Assembly: GCF_000092285.1 (NCBI RefSeq)
Contig: NC_014100.1
Coordinates: 2,852,001 to 2,916,000, forward strand
Length of the DNA stretch: 64,000 nucleotides
Direction of reading: 5' to 3'
Source of the DNA: Caulobacter segnis ATCC 21756
GTDB lineage: Bacteria; Pseudomonadota; Alphaproteobacteria; Caulobacterales; Caulobacteraceae
The stretch's first letter is position 1, and each line of letters opens with the position of its first letter. Shown here piece after piece: positions 18,916 to 27,743 of the stretch. Both the position numbers and the translations under genes were made by a program. The notes under the pieces are model-generated. The model was not told the origin of the DNA. It saw only the letters and a list, made by a program, of their open reading frames with translations, and ran no database searches.

Positions 18916-19153
18916 CGATTACCCCGAACAGAATAGGTCATGGCCGGCGTAGAACGACACGGCCTCCCCGACAAGTGCGACGGACCTTGAACCGCAGGAT
19001 TCCGGCCGCTTCGGGGCGGACGCCGAGCGGGAGCGCGTTCCCGAGAGATCCGAGCGATACCCGACCACCGCCAAGGACTCGGCCGCCCTCCGCGCTAGAT
19101 CAGGCCAATCACGGGCAGGAAGCTCGGTTCCGCGCGCTCCCGCTCCAAGCCGC

Positions 19154-19645
19154 CTACCCTCGCCCGACCTTGATCAGCAACTGCTCGGCGACGCCGGCGG
19201 GGACAAACTTGGAGATGTCACCGCCTAGAGCGGCGATCTCCTTGACTAGCCGCGAGGCGATGGCCTGGTGACGCGGGTCGGCCATCAGGAAGACGGTCTC
19301 GATCTCGCGATCCAGCTGCTGGTTCATCGCCGTCATCTGGAACTCGTACTCGAAGTCGGCGACGGCGCGCAGGCCGCGCACGATCATCTGAGCATTCACG
19401 TCTCGAGCGAAGTGCATCAGAAGGCTCTCGAACGGCTTCACCTCGATCTGGGCGATCTTGGTCAGATGCGCCGTCTCGCGCTCGAGGATGGCGACCCGCT
19501 CATCCAGCGAGAACAACGGTCCCTTGCCGATGTTAACGGCGACGCCGATCACCAGCTTGTCGACCAGCTTCACGGCCCGCCCGATAATATCGAGGTGACC
19601 ATTGGTGACCGGATCGAAAGTCCCGGGATAAAGCCCGACCCGCAT
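19154..19645 (-). CDS. coaD: CoaD, phosphopantetheine adenylyltransferase
   Basis: A 163-residue nucleotidyltransferase. The ATP-binding TxGH-like motif is YPGTFDPVTNGHLDI at the N-terminus, and the C-terminal half has VRGLRAVADFEYEFQM and the SSxLV-like ASRLVKEIA. It makes dephospho-CoA from ATP and 4'-phosphopantetheine, the penultimate step of coenzyme A synthesis. It follows gyrA by 27 bases on the same strand, so the two are probably co-transcribed. Its length is typical of the family. Confidence 0.95.
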   Translation of the reverse strand: MRVGLYPGTFDPVTNGHLDIIGRAVKLVDKLVIGVAVNIGKGPLFSLDERVAILERETAHLTKIAQIEVKPFESLLMHFARDVNAQMIVRGLRAVADFEYEFQMTAMNQQLDREIETVFLMADPRHQAIASRLVKEIAALGGDISKFVPAGVAEQLLIKVGRG

Positions 19646-19672
19646 GCAACCCCCTACGCTACGGGGTGAGGG

Positions 19673-22429
19673 TTACAGGGTCTCTTCCGCCCCGCTGTCC
19701 TCGCCCTGGTTATCGTCGCCGCCGGAATCGGCGAGACGTTCGACGCTGACGACGTGCTCGTCCTGCGCGGTGCGGAAGATGGTTACGCCCTGAGTATTCC
19801 GCGCTGCAACACGAATTTGCGAAACAGGAACGCGGATCAGCTGGCCTTGATCCGTCACGAGCAGGATTTGGTCGCTCTCATCGATCGGGAACGAGCCAAC
19901 CAAACGGCCGCCTCGCTTGCTCAGATCCTGAGCCGCGAGGCCCTGACCGCCCCGGCCCGTACGACGGAAGTCGTAGGCGCTGGTGCGCTTGCCGAAGCCT
20001 TCGGACGACACCGTCAGGAGGATTTCCTCGGCAGCGCCCAATTCAGCGATGCGTTCTGGGGACAGAGTCGTCTCGTCAGCGTCTTCTTCGCCTTCCTCCG
20101 CCGCGACGGGGGCGTCGTCGCCCTCTTCGCCAGCGGCGCGCAGCATCGCGCGCTGGTGCTTGAGGTAGGCGGCGCGTTCGGCCGGGGTTGCGTCGACGCT
20201 GCGCAGCACGGCCATCGAGATGACCTCGTCGCCTTCGGCCAGGCGGACGCCGCGCACGCCGGTGGAATCGCGGCTGGCGAACACACGCACCTCGTCGACC
20301 GAGAAGCGGATGCAGCGGCCCGCCGCCGTGGTCAGCAGCACGTCCTGATCGGCGTTGCAGACCGCCACGCCGACGATGCCATCGCCTTCATCCAGCTTCA
20401 TGGCGATCTTGCCGTTGCGGCGGACGTCCACGAAGTCGGAGAGCTTGTTGCGACGCACGCTGCCCGAGCGGGTGGCGAACATCACGTCCAGGCCGCTCCA
20501 GGTCGCCTCGTCTTCCGGCAAGGCCAGGATCGAGGTGATGGTCTCGCCGGATTCGATCGGCAGCAGGTTCACGAACGCCTTGCCGCGCGAGTTGGCGACG
20601 CCCAAGGGCAGACGCCACACCTTCATCTTGTAGACCTTGCCGCCCGAAGTGAAGAACAGCAGCGGAGCGTGGGTCGAGGCCGAGAACACGCGGGTGACGG
20701 CGTCCTCGTTCTTGGTCGCCATGCCCGACTTGCCCTTCCCGCCCCGGTGCTGGGTGCGGTAGTTGGCCAGCGGCGTGCGCTTGACGTAGCCGCCCATGGT
20801 GACGGTGATGACCATGTCCTCGCGGACGATCAGGTCCTCGTCTTCCATGTCGGCGTCGCCGTCGACGATCTGGCAGCGGCGCGGAACGGCGAATTTCTCG
20901 CGGACCTCGACCAGTTCCTCGCGAACCACGGCCATGATGTTGGCGCGGTCGGACAGAAGCTCCAGATAGCCACGGATCGCGTCGGCCAGGGTCTCGGCCT
21001 CGTTGCCGATTTCCTCACGGCCCAGGCCGGTCAGGCGCGACAGGGTCAGGGCCAAGATGGCGCGCGCCTGCTCGTCGGTGAGGCGGATCAGGCCGCCCTC
21101 TTCCTGGATTGTGCGCGGGTCGGCGATCAGCTCGACCAGCGGCAGCATGTCGCCGGCCGGCCAGGACTTGGCCACCAGGCGCTCGCGGGCTTCCGTCGGA
21201 TCCTTCGACGAGCGGATGATGTGGATGAACTCGTCGATGTTGGCGACGGCGATGGTCAGACCGACCAGCACGTGGCCGCGGTCGCGGGCCTTGCCCAGCT
21301 CGAACTTGGTGCGGCGGACGACGACTTCCTCGCGGAACTCGACGAACAGCTGCAGCAGCTTGTGCAGGCCCATCTGCTCGGGACGACCGCGGTTCAGGGC
21401 CAGCATGTTGACGCCGAACGAGCTTTGCAGCGCCGTGAAGCGATAGAGCTGGTTCAGGATCACCTCGCCCGAGGCGTCGCGCTTCAGCTCGATGACGATG
21501 CGCATGCCGTCGCGGTTGGACTCGTCGCGGATGTCGGCGATGCCCTCGAGCTTCTTGTCACGGACCAGCTCGGCGATGTGCTCGACCAGATTGGCCTTGT
21601 TCACCTGATACGGGATCTCGGTGACGATGATGGCCTCGCGGCCGGCCCGCAGATCTTCGACGCTGGCCACGCCGCGCATGATCACCGAGCCGCGGCCGGT
21701 CAGCAGCGCCTGACGCGGCCCAGCGCGGCCGATGATCTCGCCACCGGTGGGGAAGTCCGGTCCCGGCACCAGGTCCAGCAGCTGGTCGGTGGTGATCTCG
21801 GGCTCGTCGATCAGCAGCAGGCAGGCGTCGATGACTTCGCCGAGGTTGTGCGGCGGAATGTTGGTCGCCATGCCGACGGCGATGCCGCCCGCGCCGTTGA
21901 CCAGCAGGTTCGGAATCCGGGCCGGCAGAACGGTGGGTTCCTGCTCCTTGCCGTCGTAGTTGTCGACGAAGTCGACCGTGTCCTTGTCGAGGTCGGCCAG
22001 CAGCGCCATGGCGGGCGGCGCCATGCGGCACTCGGTGTAGCGCATGGCCGCGGGCATATCGCCATCGACCGAACCGAAGTTGCCTTGCCCGTCGATCAGC
22101 ACCAGACCCATTGAGAAGGGCTGGGTCATGCGGACCAGGGTGAAGTAGATCGAGGCGTCGCCGTGCGGGTGATACTTACCCATGACGTCACCGACCACGC
22201 GGGCCGATTTGACGTAGGGACGCTCCGGCGTCTGCCCCTGCTCATGCATCGAGAACAGCACCCGGCGGTGCACGGGCTTGAGACCGTCGCGCGCGTCCGG
22301 CAGGGCGCGGCTGACGATCACGCTCATCGCGTAGTCGAGATAGGAGCGGCGGAGTTCGTCCTCGATGTTGATCGGGGCGATATCCCCGCGGGAACCGTCA
22401 GCGGGGATCGTGGTGTGTTCGTCGCTCAA
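19673..22429 (-). CDS. gyrA: GyrA, DNA gyrase subunit A
   Basis: A 918-residue protein starting at TTG ([12 protein letters not shown]). The N-terminal breakage-reunion domain has [17 protein letters not shown] and the quinolone-determining region [15 protein letters not shown]. The catalytic Tyr is in [12 protein letters not shown]-terminal beta-pinwheel begins after about residue 540 and includes the GyrA-box-like [10 protein letters not shown]. An acidic insertion near EEGEEDADE, and an acidic tail, enlarge the C-terminal domain. It wraps and cleaves DNA for negative supercoiling with GyrB. In the quinolone region the residues after HPHGD are Ala-Ser rather than Ser-Ala as in E. coli. An inverted repeat lies in its promoter region. 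Confidence 0.96.
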   Translation of the reverse strand: MSDEHTTIPADGSRGDIAPINIEDELRRSYLDYAMSVIVSRALPDARDGLKPVHRRVLFSMHEQGQTPERPYVKSARVVGDVMGKYHPHGDASIYFTLVRMTQPFSMGLVLIDGQGNFGSVDGDMPAAMRYTECRMAPPAMALLADLDKDTVDFVDNYDGKEQEPTVLPARIPNLLVNGAGGIAVGMATNIPPHNLGEVIDACLLLIDEPEITTDQLLDLVPGPDFPTGGEIIGRAGPRQALLTGRGSVIMRGVASVEDLRAGREAIIVTEIPYQVNKANLVEHIAELVRDKKLEGIADIRDESNRDGMRIVIELKRDASGEVILNQLYRFTALQSSFGVNMLALNRGRPEQMGLHKLLQLFVEFREEVVVRRTKFELGKARDRGHVLVGLTIAVANIDEFIHIIRSSKDPTEARERLVAKSWPAGDMLPLVELIADPRTIQEEGGLIRLTDEQARAILALTLSRLTGLGREEIGNEAETLADAIRGYLELLSDRANIMAVVREELVEVREKFAVPRRCQIVDGDADMEDEDLIVREDMVITVTMGGYVKRTPLANYRTQHRGGKGKSGMATKNEDAVTRVFSASTHAPLLFFTSGGKVYKMKVWRLPLGVANSRGKAFVNLLPIESGETITSILALPEDEATWSGLDVMFATRSGSVRRNKLSDFVDVRRNGKIAMKLDEGDGIVGVAVCNADQDVLLTTAAGRCIRFSVDEVRVFASRDSTGVRGVRLAEGDEVISMAVLRSVDATPAERAAYLKHQRAMLRAAGEEGDDAPVAAEEGEEDADETTLSPERIAELGAAEEILLTVSSEGFGKRTSAYDFRRTGRGGQGLAAQDLSKRGGRLVGSFPIDESDQILLVTDQGQLIRVPVSQIRVAARNTQGVTIFRTAQDEHVVSVERLADSGGDDNQGEDSGAEETL

Positions 22430-22462
22430 GGGGATTTTTCGCCGTCAGAATCGGACACGGAA

Positions 22463-22490
22463 CTGTCGGAAACTGTTAGCATTCCGACAG
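22463..22490. promoter_or_regulatory. Perfect 9-bp inverted repeat in the gyrA/sodC divergent region
   Basis: CTGTCGGAA and TTCCGACAG are separated by ten bases. In the gyrA direction the spacer contains GCTAACAG, which resembles the Caulobacter housekeeping -10 element GCTANAWC. That placement would fit an operator overlapping the gyrA promoter. A transcript hairpin in the gyrA leader is the alternative. Confidence 0.45.
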
Positions 22491-22554
22491 GGCGGACGCC
22501 ACCTTTACGGCCGTTTCGTCCCCAGTCCCCCGCTTGTTCAGAAGGAAACCCGCC

Positions 22555-23079
22555 ATGCGCAGCCTCACCCTCGCGACGACCCTGGGCCTCGCCGCCCTGA
22601 TCACCGCCGCGCCGGCCCTGGCCCAGACCGCCGCGACCGCCCAGGTCAAGAGCGGCGACGGCAAGGACATGGGCGTTATCGCCCTCACCGAGGCCCCTCA
22701 CGGCGTGCTGCTGAAGCTGGAGCTCAAGGGCCTGACGCCCGGCTGGCATGCGGTCCACTTCCACGAGAAGGGCGACTGTGGAACGCCGGACTTCAAGTCG
22801 GCCGGCGCCCACGTCCATACAACCGCTCAGGTTGTCCACGGCCTGCTGAACCCTGACGCCAACGACAATGGCGACCTGCCCAACATCTTCGCCAACGCCG
22901 ACGGCTCCGCCACGGCGGAGATCTACTCGACGCTCGTTTCGCTGAAGGGCGCCGGCGGCCGTCCCGCCCTGCTGGACGCGGACGGCTCAGCGATCGTCGT
23001 CCACGCAAGCCCCGACGACCACAAGAGCCAGCCGATCGGCGGCGCCGGCGCGCGCGCCGCTTGCGGCGTGATCAAGTAG
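22555..23079 (+). CDS. sodC: SodC, periplasmic Cu/Zn superoxide dismutase
   Basis: The ATG with Shine-Dalgarno AAGGAAAC gives 174 residues with a signal peptide cut after ALAQ or PALA. Copper ligands His68, His70 (VHFHEKGDC), bridging His86 and His150 (VVHASPDD) are present. So are the disulfide cysteines 75 and 170 and the catalytic Arg167. Of the zinc ligands His95 and Asp107 are kept, but the third His is Asp104 (PDANDNGDLPN). It dismutates superoxide in the periplasm. It is divergent from gyrA, and a putative lipoprotein gene follows after 48 bases. Confidence 0.93.
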   Translation: MRSLTLATTLGLAALITAAPALAQTAATAQVKSGDGKDMGVIALTEAPHGVLLKLELKGLTPGWHAVHFHEKGDCGTPDFKSAGAHVHTTAQVVHGLLNPDANDNGDLPNIFANADGSATAEIYSTLVSLKGAGGRPALLDADGSAIVVHASPDDHKSQPIGGAGARAACGVIK

Positions 23080-23127
23080 TCGCTTAGCTCCCGCCAAGAC
23101 TCACACGCGGCCTCGGCGGGAGCCCCC

Positions 23128-23652
23128 ATGCGTACCTGGCGACTGACGATCCTCACCCTGCTGCTGGCCGCGACCGCCGCCTGTGACGGCCAGAAGAAGG
23201 ATCGCAAGGCCGAAGCGCCGCCCGCGCCCGCTTCGCAGACCGCGCCCGCTACGCCGTCGCCGCCCACGACCCAGCCGACCGAGTTGGTCTCCCTTGCCTG
23301 GCGGCCGAGCAATTCCAACCAGAACCTGCAGGCCTTCGATCTTGAGGTTTCCGGCCTGGACGTGCTGGCCGTGTGCCACGTGCCGCCCGGCTGGACGATC
23401 AACGCCACCGGCGCCGGAGAAGGCGTCACGGCGCTGAAGGGCCAGGCCACGGTCGGGGCGGCCTTCGTCAGCCTCGACGACATGGAGGACATCGCCGGGC
23501 TGTTCCTGGTTCGCGCCCGCCCGAGCGAAACCTTCGCGGTCAAGGGCGACATCACCACGGGAACCTATGGCGGCGATCAGACCGAGATCCAGGCGACGAC
23601 CGCCCTGCTCCGCCGCGAAGCCGCCGATCGCTGCCCGCCGCCGAAGGGCTAG
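23128..23652 (+). CDS. Putative lipoprotein or exported protein of unknown function
   Basis: A 174-residue protein with an N-terminal signal (MRTWRLTILTLLLAATAACDG). The Cys at residue 19 could be lipidated, though the lipobox TAAC is imperfect. A low-complexity linker rich in Ala, Pro and Thr (about residues 30-52) precedes a globular domain that I do not recognise. Two further Cys residues (AVCHVPPGW and DRCPPPKG) may form a disulfide. It follows sodC on the same strand and overlaps the end of the DMT transporter gene by four bases tail to tail. Confidence 0.7.
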   Translation: MRTWRLTILTLLLAATAACDGQKKDRKAEAPPAPASQTAPATPSPPTTQPTELVSLAWRPSNSNQNLQAFDLEVSGLDVLAVCHVPPGWTINATGAGEGVTALKGQATVGAAFVSLDDMEDIAGLFLVRARPSETFAVKGDITTGTYGGDQTEIQATTALLRREAADRCPPPKG

Positions 23653-24554
23653 GCCGCTTCAGCGAGCGCCTCTTCCGGCTTAATCCGCTTCTCGGTCATC
23701 GCGACTAGAGCGACGCCGACCATGGTCGCGCCGCCGCCGATCAGCAGTTGCGGCGTCAGCTTGTCGCCGAGGAACAGGATGCCGATCGTGCACGAGACCA
23801 GCGGCGTCAGCAGGAAATAGGGCGTCACCCGCCCCGCCTCGCGCCGCTGGACCAGCCAGAACAGCAAGGCGCTGGCGCCCACCGTCGAGACCACCGCCGC
23901 GAACAGCACGGCCGCCCAGGCGATCGGCGGCGCGGCCTTGATCCGCTCGACCTGTCCAGTCTCGAAGACAAGCGACATGGCCAGCAGCACCGGCGCGGCC
24001 ACCAAGGCGGTCATGCCCTGCATCTTCAGCGGCTTGATGCCGGGCGTCTTGCGCACCAGCACCGTGGCCACCGCCCAGCAGGCGCCGGCGACGACGATCA
24101 GGGCGATCGCCGGCAGGTCGCCGGTGGCGTGAGGGTCGAGGCTCATCCAGGCCACGCCGACGAAAGCGACCACCAAGCCAACCACCGCGGGCAGACGCAT
24201 GGTCTCGCCCAGCATGCGCCACGCAAAGACGGCGGTGAACGGGATCCAGAGCTGGCTCGCCACGACCAGAGGGCTCAGCGCGTCGGCCATGCTGAAGGCG
24301 ACGTAGATGATCCCAAAGTGGATGGGACCGGTCAGCAGGACGATCGCCAGCACCTTGCGAGGCTCGGGAAACGGCGGCCGGACGAACGGAAACAGGAAGG
24401 CCAGCGCCGCCAGAAACCGCAGCCCGCCCATCAGCATCGGCGGCAGGTAGAGCGTCGCCACCTTGGCGGCGGCGTTATTGATCCCCCAGGTCAGGATGAT
24501 CGCCAGGATGGCAAGGTATTCCAGACCGGTCAGGGGAGAGGACTTGGCGGACAT
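23649..24554 (-). CDS. DMT-superfamily (EamA) inner-membrane transporter
   Basis: The ATG (MSAKSSPLTG) gives 301 residues. A TTG 12 codons upstream is a weaker alternative. The protein has ten predicted membrane helices in two EamA repeats (about residues 10-140 and 150-285). It matches RhaT/YdcZ-like drug/metabolite exporters with features such as NNAAAKVATLYLPPMLMGGLRF and LTPLVSCTIGILFLGDKLT. Members export amino acids or metabolites across the inner membrane, and no substrate can be inferred. It stands alone between the lipoprotein gene and bioA. Confidence 0.85.
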   Translation of the reverse strand: MSAKSSPLTGLEYLAILAIILTWGINNAAAKVATLYLPPMLMGGLRFLAALAFLFPFVRPPFPEPRKVLAIVLLTGPIHFGIIYVAFSMADALSPLVVASQLWIPFTAVFAWRMLGETMRLPAVVGLVVAFVGVAWMSLDPHATGDLPAIALIVVAGACWAVATVLVRKTPGIKPLKMQGMTALVAAPVLLAMSLVFETGQVERIKAAPPIAWAAVLFAAVVSTVGASALLFWLVQRREAGRVTPYFLLTPLVSCTIGILFLGDKLTPQLLIGGGATMVGVALVAMTEKRIKPEEALAEAA

Positions 24555-24597
24555 GGCCCCGCTTGGACCAGACCCGCCGCCCTGGGTCAATCGCGGC

Positions 24598-25860
24598 TCA
24601 GGCGACGCCGACCACCTTGCGGACGGCGGATGTCAGCAGGGTGAGGTCCTCGTCCGGCGTTGTGAAGGCGGGCGTCAGGTAAATCACCTTACCCATCGGC
24701 CGGATCCAGACGCCCAGTTCGGCGAAACCCGCACAGAGATCGCCGACGGCCACAGGCGCATCGAACTCGACAACGCCGATCGCGCCCAGGGTCCGGACGT
24801 CAACGACGCCCTTCCCGCCCCGACAGGGCTCGAGCCCCTCGGACAAGGCGGCGCCGACGCGCGCTACGTTGGATCGCCAGGACCCACCCTCGAATAGGTC
24901 CAGCGAGGCGTTGGCGGCCGCGCATGCCAGCGGATTGGCCATATAGGTCGGGCCGTGCATGAGCGCCGCGCCAGGGTCGTCGGACCAGAAGGACTCAAAC
25001 ACCTTCTGGGAGGCCACGGCGGCCGACAGCGGCAACGTCCCTCCCGTGAGCGCCTTGGACAGGGTGACGATGTCCGGCTCAACGCCTGCCGCTTGCATGG
25101 CGAACAGGGTTCCGGTGCGACCGAAGCCCGTGAAAATCTCATCGAAGATCAACAGGACACCGTGCTTGTCGGCGAGCCGGCGCAGGGTCCGCAGCACCTC
25201 GGGTGAGTGCAGCAGCATGCCGCCGGCGCCTTGCACGAGGGGCTCGATCAGGATCGCCGCGATCTCGTGTCCCCGTTCGCCGAGCAGGACGTCGAGCGCC
25301 GCCTCGCTTTCCGTGTCGCGCGGCAGGTCAGCGATCACCTGGGCCGGCATCACGCCGGCGAACAGGCTGTGCATGCCCTCCTCCGGATCGCAGACCGTCA
25401 TCGTCGCCAGGGTGTCGCCGTGATAGCCCCCTCGGAAGGCCAGGAACTTGGTCCGCCCCCGGGCGCCGCGATTGATGTGGAACTGCAGCGCCATCTTCAT
25501 GGCGATCTCGACCGAGACCGAGCCGCTTTCGGCGAAGAACACGTGGTCGAGGTCGCCAGGCAGCATCCGCGCCAGGCGCTCAGCCAGTCGGTAAGCTGGC
25601 TCGTGGGCCAGGCCGCCGAACATCACGTGCGGCATCCGCTCGATCTGGGCGCGCAGGGCCTCGGCGATATGCGGGTGGTTGTAGCCGTGACAGGCCGTCC
25701 ACCACGAGGCCAGGCCGTCCACTAGCTCCCGCCCGTCCGCCAGGATCAGCCGCGAGCCGCGCGTCGCCACGACCGGCAGCGGCGGCCGGGCCGTCTTCAT
25801 CTGGCAGTAGGGCCGCCAGACGTGCGGGGCGCCGGCGGTCAGCCAGTCGGGATCGATCAT
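24598..25860 (-). CDS. bioA: BioA, adenosylmethionine-8-amino-7-oxononanoate aminotransferase
   Basis: The ATG giving MIDPDWLTAGAPHVWRPYCQ is chosen (420 residues), because the frame upstream runs into the divergent bioF. It is a fold-type I PLP enzyme with WWTACHGYNHPHI, the Asp motif LLIFDEIFTGFGRTG and the PLP lysine in TLSKALTGGTLPLSA. It converts KAPA to DAPA using SAM as amino donor, the step between BioF and BioD. It is divergent from bioF over a 72-base intergenic region that contains an inverted repeat. Confidence 0.94.
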   Translation of the reverse strand: MIDPDWLTAGAPHVWRPYCQMKTARPPLPVVATRGSRLILADGRELVDGLASWWTACHGYNHPHIAEALRAQIERMPHVMFGGLAHEPAYRLAERLARMLPGDLDHVFFAESGSVSVEIAMKMALQFHINRGARGRTKFLAFRGGYHGDTLATMTVCDPEEGMHSLFAGVMPAQVIADLPRDTESEAALDVLLGERGHEIAAILIEPLVQGAGGMLLHSPEVLRTLRRLADKHGVLLIFDEIFTGFGRTGTLFAMQAAGVEPDIVTLSKALTGGTLPLSAAVASQKVFESFWSDDPGAALMHGPTYMANPLACAAANASLDLFEGGSWRSNVARVGAALSEGLEPCRGGKGVVDVRTLGAIGVVEFDAPVAVGDLCAGFAELGVWIRPMGKVIYLTPAFTTPDEDLTLLTSAVRKVVGVA

Positions 25861-25864
25861 GACG

Positions 25865-25929
25865 GTTTCCGTTTGCGGACTCGGGGCGCCTTGCCTATTC
25901 CCGCCCACCAGCCACGGCAAACGGGAAAC
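25865..25929. promoter_or_regulatory. Widely spaced inverted repeat between bioA and bioF
   Basis: GTTTCCGTTTGC at 25865-25876 is matched by GCAAACGGGAAAC at 25917-25929, the reverse complement apart from one extra G. The arms lie close to each of the two divergent start codons. The right arm covers the bioF Shine-Dalgarno. It may be a pair of operator half-sites for a biotin regulator or may reflect the two ribosome-binding regions. Confidence 0.4.
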
Positions 25930-25932
25930 GAC

Positions 25933-27087
25933 ATGCAGAGCCTCGACGCCTTCGCGGGCGAGAAGCTGGCCGCGCTGGAGGCCAAGAGCCTGCGGCGCTG
26001 GCTCAAGCCCACCCGCCGCCACGACGGCGCCGTGGTCGAGCGCGACGGTCGCCGACTGATCTCGTTCTCCTGCAACGACTATCTGGGCCTGTCCCACCAC
26101 CCCGAGGTCCGCGCGTCGGCGGCGGAAGCCGCGCTGAACTACGGCGCGGGCGCGGCGGCCTCGCGCCTGGTGACCGGCGACCATCCGCTGCTCGGAGACC
26201 TGGAAAAGCGCCTGGCGCGGCTGAAGGGCACGGAGGCGGCCTGCGTGTTCGGGTCGGGCTATCTGGCCAACACCGGCGTCATCCCCACCCTCGTCGGCTC
26301 GGAAGACGTGATCTTCGTCGACGCCCTGGCCCACGCCTGCATCTGGGCCGGCGCGCAGCTGTCAGGCGCCAAGATCGTCAAGTTCGCCCACAACGACGTC
26401 GGCGACCTGGCCCGTCTGCTGGAGGCCGAACGCCCCCTCGCCCGCCACGCCCTGGTGGCGACCGACGGGGTGTTTTCGATGGACGGCGATATCGCGCCGC
26501 TGGACCAACTCTCCGCGCTGTGCGCCCGCCACGACGCCTGGCTGATGAGCGACGACGCGCATGGGGTCGGGGTTCTGGCGGAGGGGCGCGGCTCGGCCGC
26601 CCTGTTCCCCGGCGCGGAAATCCCGTTGCAGATGGGCACTCTGTCCAAGGCGCTGGGGTCTTACGGCGGCTATCTCTGCGGGTCCCAGGCCGTTGTCGAT
26701 CTGCTCAAGACCCGCGCCCGCACGCTGGTCTACGCCACGGGCCTGCCGCCCGCCTCGACCGCCGCCGCCCTGGCGTCGTTGGACATCATCGAGCGCCAGC
26801 CCGAGCGGACGGCCCTGCCGCTGGCCAAGGCGCGGCTCTTCACGCGCCGCCTTGGCTTGCCGGAGGCCGAAAGCCCAATCGTGCCGGTGGTCCTTGGAAG
26901 CGCTGACGCGGCCCTATCGGCCTCGGAGGCCCTGGAAAACCAAGGCTTCTTGGTGGTGGCTATCCGTCCGCCCACGGTGCCGGACGGCACGGCCCGACTG
27001 CGCGTGGCCTTCAACGCGCTGCACGAGGACGTCGACGTGATGCGGCTGGCCGACGCGGTCGCCGCGCTGCGCGGAGCGTCCGCGTGA
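25933..27087 (+). CDS. bioF: BioF, 8-amino-7-oxononanoate synthase
   Basis: The ATG preceded by GGGAAACGAC gives 384 residues. It is a PLP-dependent alpha-oxoamine synthase with SFSCNDYLGLSHHPEV, GSGYLANTG, MSDDAHGVGVLAEG and the PLP lysine in MGTLSKALGSYGGYLCG. It condenses pimeloyl-ACP or pimeloyl-CoA with alanine to KAPA, the first step of the ring-forming biotin pathway. The stop codon overlaps the GTG start of bioD by four bases, so both are made from one message. bioB and bioC are not in the window. Confidence 0.95.
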   Translation: MQSLDAFAGEKLAALEAKSLRRWLKPTRRHDGAVVERDGRRLISFSCNDYLGLSHHPEVRASAAEAALNYGAGAAASRLVTGDHPLLGDLEKRLARLKGTEAACVFGSGYLANTGVIPTLVGSEDVIFVDALAHACIWAGAQLSGAKIVKFAHNDVGDLARLLEAERPLARHALVATDGVFSMDGDIAPLDQLSALCARHDAWLMSDDAHGVGVLAEGRGSAALFPGAEIPLQMGTLSKALGSYGGYLCGSQAVVDLLKTRARTLVYATGLPPASTAAALASLDIIERQPERTALPLAKARLFTRRLGLPEAESPIVPVVLGSADAALSASEALENQGFLVVAIRPPTVPDGTARLRVAFNALHEDVDVMRLADAVAALRGASA

Positions 27088-27740
27088 AGGCGTTCTTCGT
27101 CGCCGGGACTGGCACGGATCTGGGCAAAACCCACGTCGGTTGCGCGCTGCTGGAGGCCGCTCGCGCCCGCGGCTTAAGCGCCGACGCGTTCAAGCCCGTG
27201 GTCAGCGGGTTTGATCCTGAGGCGCCGGAGACCAGCGATCCCGCGCGCCTCGCCGCGGCGCTCGGCCGTCCGAACGCCTGGAGCGAGGTCTCACCGCGTC
27301 GCTACCGCGCCCCGCTGGCCCCGAACCTCGCCGCGCGGCTGGAGGGCGACGTTCTGCGGATGGATGATCTGGTGGGCGATTGCCGGGCCTGGCTGGCGGG
27401 TCGCAACGTGGATCTGGCCCTCGTCGAGGGCGCCGGCGGGGTGATGTCGCCCATGACCGATGACGCGACGAACCTAGACCTGATGTCCGCTCTCGCCCTG
27501 CCCGTCCTGCTGGTCGCCGGCAGCTATCTGGGCACGGCCAGCCACCTGCTGACGGCGCTGGAGGTCGTGCGGGCGCGACGCCTGACCGTCGCGACCATCG
27601 TCGTCAGCGAAAGCCTCGACGCCCCCGACCTCGACCAAACGGTCGAGATGCTTCGCGCCTTCGAACGACAGGCGCCGATCGTCGTCGCACCCCGCAAGGG
27701 CTGGGACGCCAGCGAACTGGCCAACGTCTTGCTGAGCTAA
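27084..27740 (+). CDS. bioD: BioD, dethiobiotin synthetase
   Basis: A 218-residue P-loop enzyme starting at GTG. The nucleotide-binding loop FFVAGTGTDLGKTHVG is at the N-terminus, with FKPVVSG and EGAGGVMSP further in, all as expected for BioD. It closes the ureido ring of DAPA with CO2 and ATP to give dethiobiotin. The gene starts inside the end of bioF (GTGA overlap). It ends three bases before the end of a convergent dehydrogenase gene. No terminator hairpin is obvious. Confidence 0.95.
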   Translation: MKAFFVAGTGTDLGKTHVGCALLEAARARGLSADAFKPVVSGFDPEAPETSDPARLAAALGRPNAWSEVSPRRYRAPLAPNLAARLEGDVLRMDDLVGDCRAWLAGRNVDLALVEGAGGVMSPMTDDATNLDLMSALALPVLLVAGSYLGTASHLLTALEVVRARRLTVATIVVSESLDAPDLDQTVEMLRAFERQAPIVVAPRKGWDASELANVLLS

Positions 27741-27743
27741 GCC

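Noticed and set aside
18916..19153. Possible small gene in the 238-base gap between cyclophilin and coaD
   Set aside because: Open frames there have no plausible start signals or domains. The region is best read as a promoter and leader.
19754..22114. 786-codon plus-strand open frame opposite gyrA
   Set aside because: It is a mirror of the gyrA coding frame. Its composition is extremely rich in His, Asp, Gln and Val, typical of antisense shadows, and it has no domain.
24598..26334. 578-codon version of BioA with a long N-terminal extension
   Set aside because: The extra 158 residues are antisense to bioF and unlike any protein. The start MIDPDWLTAG gives the normal family length.
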